In this document: in pieces, positions 8,459 to 14,977 of the stretch
Numbering within the stretch: the first letter of the stretch is position 1
How the letters are laid out: the number at the start of each line of letters is the position of its first letter
Assembly (NCBI GenBank): GCA_964649825.1
Contig: CAZYQW010000066.1
Span: forward strand, 1 to 41,328
Reading direction: 5' to 3'
Source: CAZYQW01 sp964649825
Lineage (GTDB): Bacteria > Planctomycetota > B15-G4 > JADJEK01
DNA length: 41,328 bases
The notes under the pieces: model-generated
Databases searched by the model: none
Told to the model about the DNA's origin: nothing
The model's input: only the letters and a program-made list of their open reading frames with translations
Made by a program: the position numbers and the translations under genes

Positions 8459-9640
8459 ATGGCCGGAATGGACCGAATTCACGACATCTCGAACCAACGG
8501 ATCGCCGTCGCGATGAGCGGGGGCGTCGATTCCTGCGTCGCGGCGCTCGCATTGACGCGCGCCGGGCGCGACGTGGTCGGTTTCTTCCTGCGCAACGGCG
8601 TCTCCGTCGAAGGACCGGGCTCGGCCCGATCCTGTTGCTCGGTCTCCGACGCCGCCGACGCCCGCATCGTCGCGGCGCACCTCGGCATTCAGTTCTATAC
8701 TTTGGATGTGGCGGCCCCGTTCCGCCGGATCGTCGATCGGTTCGTGGCGGCGTACCGCGAGGGCCGGACGCCGAACCCGTGCGTCGAGTGCAACGTCGAC
8801 GTGAAGTTCGGTCATCTGGTCGGGCTGGCGCGCTCGGTCGGCGCGAGCAAGGTTGCGACCGGGCACTACGCGCGCGTTCGGCACGAGGGGGGACGTTACG
8901 TGCTGTGCCGAGGAAGGGACCGAGACAAGGACCAGTCGTACGTCCTCTCGACGTTGTCGCAGACCCAGCTCGCGTTCGCGGAGTTCCCGCTCGGCGAGTG
9001 GACGAAGACCGAGGTCCGCTCCCTCGCCCGCGAGGCCGGCCTTCCGGTGGCGGAGAAGCCGGAGAGCCAGGAGATCTGCTTCGTCCCGACCGGCGATTAT
9101 CGCGACCTGCTGAAGGCGCGTGGCGGCGCCGAGGCGATGAATGGAGAGCGGCCTGGAGACGGAGACGGTGATGGAGAGTTGGACGGCGAGATCGTGCGGA
9201 CCGACGGAAGCGTCGTCGGCCGCCACGACGGCGTGTCGAGCTTCACCATCGGTCAGCGCCGGGGCCTCGGTGTCGCGCTCGGCGAGCGCTATCACGTCGT
9301 GCGGATCGAGCCCGCGACGCGACGCGTGGTCGTGGGGCGGCGGGACGAGGCGAGCGCGCGTCGATTCACGATCGAGCGTGCGAACTGGGTGAAGCGTCTC
9401 GCCGCGGACTCGCGCGCGACGTTCGCGATCGATGCCCAGATTCGCCATCGGCATCTCGGCGCGCCGGCTGAAGCCCGTGCGCTCGACGATGCGCGAATCG
9501 AAGTGACCTTCATCGAGCCGGAGTTCGCCGTGACTCCGGGTCAAACGGCGGTGCTCTACGACGGCGACGACGTGGTCGCCGCGGGAACGATCGCCGAAGT
9601 GACACGGGAGAACACGAGATGCGTCGAGAACTCACGATGA
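8459..9640 (+). CDS. mnmA: tRNA-specific 2-thiouridylase MnmA
   Basis: MnmA adds sulfur to U34 of tRNA-Lys, -Glu and -Gln. The PP-loop S20-G-G-V-D-S25 and the catalytic cysteine pair C108 (NPCVECN) and C207 (EICFV) are intact, and DKDQSYVLS matches the family. An insertion at about 225-245 is rich in Gly and Asp (PGDGDGDGELDG), encoded by repetitive GGAGACGG-type DNA; it falls between conserved blocks. Either the ATG at 8459 or that at 8468 could be used: TAAGAT at 8455-8460 looks like a -10 box and would put the transcript start at or next to 8468, making a leaderless message. The stop overlaps the start region of the next gene. Confidence 0.96.
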   Translation: MAGMDRIHDISNQRIAVAMSGGVDSCVAALALTRAGRDVVGFFLRNGVSVEGPGSARSCCSVSDAADARIVAAHLGIQFYTLDVAAPFRRIVDRFVAAYREGRTPNPCVECNVDVKFGHLVGLARSVGASKVATGHYARVRHEGGRYVLCRGRDRDKDQSYVLSTLSQTQLAFAEFPLGEWTKTEVRSLAREAGLPVAEKPESQEICFVPTGDYRDLLKARGGAEAMNGERPGDGDGDGELDGEIVRTDGSVVGRHDGVSSFTIGQRRGLGVALGERYHVVRIEPATRRVVVGRRDEASARRFTIERANWVKRLAADSRATFAIDAQIRHRHLGAPAEARALDDARIEVTFIEPEFAVTPGQTAVLYDGDDVVAAGTIAEVTRENTRCVENSR

Positions 9641-10182
9641 CCCTGTTTCTGTTCGCGCTCGGCTGCCAGGCGACGGAGCCGGATCTGGGACTTCCGCCGG
9701 GCCTGGCCGCGCAGATGGACGAGTCGCTGCGACGCGCGCAGTACACGCAGGGTGCGGCGCGCCTCGGCGAGCTGCGCAAGCTCTCGGCGTTCGGCCCACA
9801 CGCGACCGAAGGCGTGACGCGCGATCTGCTCCATCACGCGAACCCTCAGATCCGTTCGAACGCGATCTTCGTGCTCGGCGAGATCTATCGGCTCGACGGA
9901 GACGAACGGGCCCTCGAAGCGGTCAAGAGCGCGATGAACGACGGCGACGCGCTGGTTCGGCTGGAGGCGGCTCGCGCCCTGCTCGAGACCGGGGACTGGA
10001 ACGGGATCGAGCCGCTCGTCACCGCGCTCGATGCATCGAACCGGGGGACGCGGGCGCGCGCGTTCCTGGCGCTCCGTGACGCGGCGGGCTCGGACTTCGG
10101 CTACCACCCGGACAGCGATGAGACCCGGCGACGCGAGGCGATGGCACGGTTCCGCGACCACTTCGCCAAGCTGGCGCACTGA
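9619..10182 (+). CDS. small HEAT-repeat lipoprotein
   Basis: The 187-residue protein has a short lipoprotein-type signal (residues 7-16, A-L-G-C at Cys16). The rest is helical repeats of HEAT/PBS-lyase style (NPQIRSNAIFVLGEIYRL, DALVRLEAARALLETGD, NRGTRARAFLALRDAA). Such repeats are protein-binding scaffolds; no catalytic motif is seen. The ATG at 9619 has GGGAG about 8 bases upstream and overlaps the mnmA 3' end by 22 bases. A second ATG at 9637 overlaps the mnmA stop as ATGA. It is likely co-transcribed with mnmA; the function is unknown. Confidence 0.8.
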   Translation: MRRELTMTLFLFALGCQATEPDLGLPPGLAAQMDESLRRAQYTQGAARLGELRKLSAFGPHATEGVTRDLLHHANPQIRSNAIFVLGEIYRLDGDERALEAVKSAMNDGDALVRLEAARALLETGDWNGIEPLVTALDASNRGTRARAFLALRDAAGSDFGYHPDSDETRRREAMARFRDHFAKLAH

Positions 10183-10242
10183 GCGAACGGACCCCGGCGG
10201 TCGCTCGCCCGCCGCGGCGGGCGTCGCCCGGTCTCGGGACGA

Positions 10243-10271
10243 TTGCCGAAGCCGCCGCCTCGATCTAGAAT
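10243..10271 (+). promoter_or_regulatory. sigma70-type promoter, probably leaderless
   Basis: TTGCCG (10243-10248), 17 bases, TAGAAT (10266-10271), then only five bases to the ATG at 10277. Spacing and both hexamers fit the vegetative consensus. Transcription should begin at or a base or two from the start codon, and there is no ribosome binding site, so the mRNA is predicted to be leaderless. Confidence 0.65.
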
Positions 10272-10276
10272 GCGGC

Positions 10277-10651
10277 ATGGCCACCGAAGAGCGCGTTCGT
10301 CCCTGTCTCGAGTGCGAAACCGTCCTGCCGTTCGACACCGAGGTCTGCGGTCTCTGCGGCACTCGGACCCGGACGGCCGCGGCCGACGAGGAGGAGGCGG
10401 TGAAGCCATGCCTCGCGTGCGAGGCGTTGATTCCCGAGAGCGACATCTTCTGCTCGAACTGCGGGGACTTCGCGTTGCGGGTCACCGAAGACGGGTTCGA
10501 CAAGATCGTGGGGCCGATCGGTGCGCGCGAAGGCGGCGCGGTGACGTTCCTCAGCCGACTCGACTCGATCGTGATCCTCGTGACGGCGATTGCGTTGGTC
10601 TCGGCCGTGGTCGTCGAGTGGCTGCGGTCGCGCGACCTCGTCCCGATCTGA
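10277..10651 (+). CDS. double zinc-ribbon membrane protein
   Basis: This 124-residue protein has two zinc ribbons, C10xxC13...C24xxC27 and C45xxC48...C59xxC62, separated by an acidic linker. One C-terminal membrane helix (about 97-115) and a short basic tail follow. Tandem zinc ribbons with a tail anchor suggest a cytoplasmic zinc-binding domain tethered to the inner membrane; no enzyme function can be read. It has its own promoter and no leader. It ends five bases from the convergent TPR gene. Confidence 0.8.
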   Translation: MATEERVRPCLECETVLPFDTEVCGLCGTRTRTAAADEEEAVKPCLACEALIPESDIFCSNCGDFALRVTEDGFDKIVGPIGAREGGAVTFLSRLDSIVILVTAIALVSAVVVEWLRSRDLVPI

Positions 10652-10656
10652 GCCGC

Positions 10657-11088
10657 TCAGCTCGACTCACGTTCCTCTCGCTGACGGCGTCGAAGCAGCC
10701 GCAGGATGTCTTCGAAGAGCGGGCTCGCGCGGAGCGGCGCCAGGTCTTGATCTTGGAGCAAGTGCCCGACATCGTTGTAGCCGAGTCGGATCGCGTGACG
10801 GAGGGCATCGAATGCACCATCGGCGTCACCGCCCAGCGAGAGCGAGCAAGCGAGGTTGTAGCGCACGATCGGGTCGTGCGGGGCGAGGGTGACCAATCGA
10901 CGGTCGATCGCCACGCCGCGGTCGGGCTCTCCGAGCCGCGGATAGAGCTCACCCAGGCGGACCAGGATCTCGAAGTCGTCGGGGTGCAGCCGCAGCGCCT
11001 CCTCCAACAGCTCCGTTTCGCTGTGGTCGGCGACCGTGGCGATCCCGCGCCGTGTGTCGGCCATGAGGGCGGCGAGGAAGTCGGACAT
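10657..11088 (-). CDS. small TPR protein
   Basis: The 143-residue cytoplasmic protein consists of about three tetratricopeptide-like helical pairs (ELLEEALRLHPDDFEILVRLGELY; RRLVTLAPHDPIVRYNLACSLS; AFDALRHAIRLGYNDVGHL). The last unit, ending in LLQDQDLAPLRASPLFEDIL, resembles the TPR end common in planctomycete and acidobacterial proteins. The ATG at 11088 has GGAG about 7 bases upstream; a longer frame runs upstream but lacks such a site. There is no signal peptide. It is probably an interaction module; partner unknown. Confidence 0.8.
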   Translation of the reverse strand: MSDFLAALMADTRRGIATVADHSETELLEEALRLHPDDFEILVRLGELYPRLGEPDRGVAIDRRLVTLAPHDPIVRYNLACSLSLGGDADGAFDALRHAIRLGYNDVGHLLQDQDLAPLRASPLFEDILRLLRRRQREERESS

Positions 11089-11266
11089 TTCCACTCCGGA
11101 ACGGTTGCTACCTTGACTGATCAGCGTCCATATACTGACGCGGGGCCGAGCCCAGCGTAACAGAGACCGGCCCCTTTTGTCTCGCAGGCCCCCCCACGTC
11201 AAACTTGGTCGAACTTGCGGGAACACCGCTACGAACGCGTAGGAACCGGCCTCGGAGAACGGGTGA

Positions 11267-12328
11267 ATGAAGCTCTTCTTCTGTGACATCTGCAACGAGT
11301 CGATCCCGCTGCAGGACATCAAGGAGAACAAGTCGACCACGATCAAGGGGAAGATCTTCTGCCGGAAGTGCAACCCCCTGAACGAGCTGGCCGCGACGGA
11401 GCCCGCGTCGGGGGGCGCGGCGAAGTCCGGCTCTCCGCTGCTCGGTTTGGTCGCGATCCTGCTCATTCTCGTCCTCGGCGGCCTCGCATACGTCATCTAC
11501 GACATGAAGATCGTCGGGTCCGCGAACGGCGAGCACGTGGCCAGCATGGAGTCGTCGCTCGACACGCGAGTCGCGGACTTGCGTACCGTCGTGTCCGCGC
11601 TTCAGACGAGAATCGACGCGTTGACCGAGCTGAACGCCGTGCCCGACCAGATCGCGCGTCTGGAGGAGGCGGCCGCGTCACGCGCGGCGGCGGAGGCCCG
11701 GCTCACGCGGGACGTCGCGGAGCTGCAGGATGGTCTCGTTGCGGTCGGAGGCCTGCGCGAGCGGGCCGAAGCCCTGTCGCTGCGCCAGGACGAGTCGGCG
11801 GAGAAGTTGACTCGGCTGATCGAGTCCGTGCAGTCGATCGCGAACGAAGTCGCGGAGATCCGTGATCGGCCGCCCGTGATCATGACGCCGAGCACCCCGA
11901 CCTCGGGCGATGTCGCGGGGACCGGCGACGAGTCAAGCGAGCTCGGCGCGGACCTGCTCGCGGTGGTCGAGAAGCTCGGCGCGGCCGACCCGATGGCACG
12001 CTGGGAGGCCGTCGATCAGATCCGCCGGCTTCGCAACAAGAAGTTGACCGCGCACGTCCTTCCCCTCCTCGACGATCGGGACACCTTCGTCAAAGCCCAG
12101 GCGATCTACACCCTCGGCGAGCTCAAGGCGATGAAGGCGGTGCCGAAGCTCGTCAAGATGCTCCGTGACGACGAGATCATGATCCGCGAGGAGGCGTTGG
12201 CGAGCTTGATCGTGATCACCGGCCAGAACCTGAAGTTCGACGTCACGGGGAGCCGATCGCAGAGGGAGAACGGGATCAAGAAATGGGAAGAGTGGCTGGC
12301 GAAGAACAAGGACAGCTTCGAGGGCTGA
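11267..12328 (+). CDS. zinc-ribbon, membrane, coiled-coil, HEAT protein
   Basis: This 353-residue protein has four parts in order. A zinc ribbon comes first (C6xxC9...C32xxC35), then one membrane helix (about 58-78), a coiled coil (about 87-205) and a C-terminal HEAT-repeat domain (about 235-340: AADPMARWEAVDQIRRL, DRDTFVKAQAIYTLGEL, DDEIMIREEALASLIVI). With an N-in topology the ribbon is cytoplasmic and the coiled coil and HEAT repeats face the periplasm, suggesting a signalling or scaffold protein across the inner membrane. The ATG at 11267 has GGAG about 9 bases upstream. It lies directly before miaB but miaB has its own promoter. Confidence 0.82.
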   Translation: MKLFFCDICNESIPLQDIKENKSTTIKGKIFCRKCNPLNELAATEPASGGAAKSGSPLLGLVAILLILVLGGLAYVIYDMKIVGSANGEHVASMESSLDTRVADLRTVVSALQTRIDALTELNAVPDQIARLEEAAASRAAAEARLTRDVAELQDGLVAVGGLRERAEALSLRQDESAEKLTRLIESVQSIANEVAEIRDRPPVIMTPSTPTSGDVAGTGDESSELGADLLAVVEKLGAADPMARWEAVDQIRRLRNKKLTAHVLPLLDDRDTFVKAQAIYTLGELKAMKAVPKLVKMLRDDEIMIREEALASLIVITGQNLKFDVTGSRSQRENGIKKWEEWLAKNKDSFEG

Positions 12329-12372
12329 TCGGAGTGATCAGAGGCTGGTGCGTGGTTGCGCCACGGGCCGCC

Positions 12373-12401
12373 TTGTCTACCGAGCCGACGCCGGTTAGAA
12401 C
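12373..12401 (+). promoter_or_regulatory. miaB promoter, probably leaderless
   Basis: TTGTCT (12373-12378), 17 bases, TAGAAC (12396-12401), seven bases before the miaB ATG at 12409. Initiation should fall on or just before the start codon, giving an mRNA without a ribosome binding site. The geometry matches the promoter at 10243-10271. Confidence 0.6.
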
Positions 12402-12408
12402 GTCCGGG

Positions 12409-13767
12409 ATGTTCTCCAGCCCCGACAAAACGACCGAAGAGGCTCCCCGCGTCAAGATGGAGATCTTCGGGTGTCAGATGAACGTCGTCGACGCCGAGCT
12501 GGTCCTGGGCCGATTCAAGGACCTACGGTTCATCGAGACCGACCTGTACGACGACGCGGACGTCGTGGTGTTCAACACGTGCAGCGTACGGGGACACGCC
12601 GAGGACCGTGTCATTTCGCGGCTTGGCGCCCTGCGCGGGTGGAAGGAGGCACGGCCGAACCGCGTGCTGGCGGTCATGGGGTGCATGGCGCAGCGCGAGG
12701 CGGTGGACATCCGGCGGCGGATGCCGCACGTGGACGTGGTCGCGGGGACGAAGGACTTCCCGCGGCTGCCTGCGCTCGTGGCGCGCGTACGGGACGGTGC
12801 GGGGCCGTTCATCGCGATCGATGGCGAGGCGCGGCCCGACATCGCTCGCAGCAAGACGTCGCGGCCGCGGCCGTTCCAGGCGTACGTCACGATCATGCGC
12901 GGCTGCAATCGGCCGTGCACGTACTGCATCGTGCCGGCGGTGCGAGGGCGGGAGATCAGCCGTCCGGTCGACGAGGTGGTCGACGAGGTGAAGGAGCTCG
13001 TCGACGACGGCGTCGTCGAGGTGTGTCTGCTGGGGCAGACGGTGAACGCGTACGATGGTCAACGACGCGGCGAGGTGACCCTCGGAACGCTCCTGCGGCG
13101 CCTGGATCGTATTCGCGGCCTGCGGCGGCTGCGCTTCATCACGTCCCATCCGCGGGACTTCGACGTCGAAACGCTCGACGCGATGGCGGAATCGGGACGG
13201 CTCGATCGGTTTCTTCACATGCCCATCCAGTCGGGCGCGGATCGAGTCCTGAGGGCGATGAAGCGCGGGTACACGGTCGACGACTACCGCCGCATCGTGA
13301 ACGAGGTGACGAAGCGGATCCCGGACATGGAGATCGGCTGCGACTGGATCGTCGGTTTTCCCGGCGAGACGGACGAGGACCACGGGGCAAGTCTCGCGGC
13401 CTGCGCGGAGTTCCGGTTCTCGCAGTCGTTCGTCTTCAAGTACTCGCCGCGGCCCGGGACGAACGCTGCGGAACGGATGATCGACGATGTTCCGCTTGCC
13501 GTGAAGAAGCGGCGGAATCAAGACCTGCTCGCGGTCCAGGAGCGAGTGTCGCTCGAGAAGAACCGGGGTCGGGTCGGCGACGTCACGTCCGTCCTCGTCG
13601 AGGCGCGCAGCCGGCTCGACGCGTCGCGGTGGTCCGGCCGAGATCCTGCGCACCGCGTCGTCATCCTCGACGACGAGCGGCTGGCGCCGGGTGACATCGT
13701 CACCGCGCGCATTCAGCATGCGACGGCGCTGACCCTCTTCGGCGAGGTGATCGATTACGGGCGATGA
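12409..13767 (+). CDS. miaB: tRNA-2-methylthio-N6-dimethylallyladenosine synthase MiaB
   Basis: MiaB is a radical SAM methylthiotransferase acting on i6A37 of tRNAs that read UNN codons. It has an N-terminal cluster-binding domain with C22 (FGCQMN), C58 (NTCSVRG) and C92 (MGCMAQ). The radical SAM core has C166xxxC170xxC173 (RGCNRPCTYCIVP), and a C-terminal TRAM domain covers about 385-452. The 452 residues are normal for the family. The ATG at 12409 is the last start before the conserved region and sits right after a promoter. The gene overlaps ribD by ATGA. miaA is not in the window. Confidence 0.96.
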   Translation: MFSSPDKTTEEAPRVKMEIFGCQMNVVDAELVLGRFKDLRFIETDLYDDADVVVFNTCSVRGHAEDRVISRLGALRGWKEARPNRVLAVMGCMAQREAVDIRRRMPHVDVVAGTKDFPRLPALVARVRDGAGPFIAIDGEARPDIARSKTSRPRPFQAYVTIMRGCNRPCTYCIVPAVRGREISRPVDEVVDEVKELVDDGVVEVCLLGQTVNAYDGQRRGEVTLGTLLRRLDRIRGLRRLRFITSHPRDFDVETLDAMAESGRLDRFLHMPIQSGADRVLRAMKRGYTVDDYRRIVNEVTKRIPDMEIGCDWIVGFPGETDEDHGASLAACAEFRFSQSFVFKYSPRPGTNAAERMIDDVPLAVKKRRNQDLLAVQERVSLEKNRGRVGDVTSVLVEARSRLDASRWSGRDPAHRVVILDDERLAPGDIVTARIQHATALTLFGEVIDYGR

Positions 13768-14876
13768 TCGCGGTCGACGACGAGGCATTCCTCTCCGAGG
13801 CGGTCGATCTCGCGCGGCGCGGAGTCGGAAACGTCGAGCCGAACCCGCCGGTCGGCGCAGTGCTCGTGAACGGCGGCGTTATCGTGGGAAGGGGATGGCA
13901 CGCGGCGTACGGGGGCCCCCACGCCGAGGTCGCGGCGCTCCGTGACGCAGGAACGAACGCACGTGGCGCGACCCTCTACGTGACGCTCGAGCCGTGCTCG
14001 ACCCATGGGAAGACTCCCCCCTGCGTCGCAGCGGTTCGGGAGGCCGGAATCACGCGCGTCGTCGTGGGATGCGTCGACCCGAATCCGCGCCATCGGGGGG
14101 CGAGCATCGCGATGCTGCGCGCGGCGAACGTCACCGTCGACGTCGCCTCGCCCGAGATCGACGTCCGATTGCTCGCCCGGTTTCGGCGGCACCTGGACTC
14201 GGCGCGGCCGTTCGTGATCGCGAAGTGGGCCGAGACTCTGGACGGGCGGATCGCCACGCGGACGGGGGCGTCGAGGTGGATCACGGGAGAGCCGGCGCGC
14301 GCGCGCGCCCACGTTCTTCGAGGGCACGTCGACGCGATCGTGGTCGGGAGGGGGACGGTCGAGCAGGACGATCCGCGGCTCACCGCTCGGCCACCCGGTC
14401 CGCGGGTCGCGCGCCGCGTGGTGTTCGATCGCGACTTGCGCTCTCCGGACGGCTGGTGCGCCGCGGGCGACGGCGGCCCGCCCATCACGTTCGTGCACGG
14501 GAGTCACGCGTCGTCGGATCGAAGGCGCGTCTGGCTCCAGCGGGGGGCCGAGTTGATCGCGGTGGACGACGTCGACCCGCCGTCGCAGGTGCGAGCGGCG
14601 CTCGTCGAGCTCCGCTCGCGCGGGATCGAGCGGCTCCTCGTCGAGGGCGGTCCCACGCTCCTGGGGTCGTTCCACGACGCGCGGGTGATCGATCAGGTCG
14701 TCGTCTTCATCGCGCCGAAGCTGTTCGGTGGTGAAGCGGCGAGGCCAGCGCTCGGGGGACGGGGCGTCGCGCGCGTCGAGCAGAGCGTTCGATTCGACGG
14801 GGGCCGGTGGGAGATCGTCGGCGAGGACGTCCTGTTCACCGCGTTCGTCGCGCCGGCCGACGGCGGCCCGTCTTGA
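13764..14876 (+). CDS. ribD: bifunctional riboflavin deaminase/reductase RibD
   Basis: RibD carries out the second and third steps of riboflavin synthesis: deamination of the pyrimidine from GTP cyclohydrolase II, then NADPH reduction of the ribosyl chain. The N-terminal deaminase has zinc ligands H53 (HAE, with catalytic E55), C78 and C87 (EPCSTHGKTPPC). The C-terminal reductase (about 145-370) has AKWAETLDGRIAT, SRWITGEPAR, VGRGTVEQDDPRLT and LVEGGPTLLGSF. At 370 residues it is full length. The start overlaps the miaB stop, so translation is coupled. No other rib gene is nearby. Confidence 0.97.
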   Translation: MIAVDDEAFLSEAVDLARRGVGNVEPNPPVGAVLVNGGVIVGRGWHAAYGGPHAEVAALRDAGTNARGATLYVTLEPCSTHGKTPPCVAAVREAGITRVVVGCVDPNPRHRGASIAMLRAANVTVDVASPEIDVRLLARFRRHLDSARPFVIAKWAETLDGRIATRTGASRWITGEPARARAHVLRGHVDAIVVGRGTVEQDDPRLTARPPGPRVARRVVFDRDLRSPDGWCAAGDGGPPITFVHGSHASSDRRRVWLQRGAELIAVDDVDPPSQVRAALVELRSRGIERLLVEGGPTLLGSFHDARVIDQVVVFIAPKLFGGEAARPALGGRGVARVEQSVRFDGGRWEIVGEDVLFTAFVAPADGGPS

Positions 14877-14952
14877 CCGACCGATCGAGCGGCATCGGAG
14901 AACGAACGATCGGCGGAAGCCATCGAGGACTCCCGCCGTCCGCCCGCACGTG

Positions 14953-14977
14953 CGGCTGATCGAAGCTCGATCAGCCG
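14953..14977. terminator. hairpin between convergent genes
   Basis: A perfect 11-bp stem (CGGCTGATCGA with TCGATCAGCCG) has a 3-base loop, lying between ribD and the convergent gene and covering the latter's stop codon. There is no U-tract on either strand, so it may act as a bidirectional terminator or an RNA 3'-end stabiliser. Confidence 0.5.

Noticed and set aside
11105..11136. Promoter TTGACT/TATACT or TTGCTA/TATACT before the zinc-ribbon HEAT gene
   Set aside because: The spacings are 12 and 20 bases, outside the workable range, and the leader would be long.
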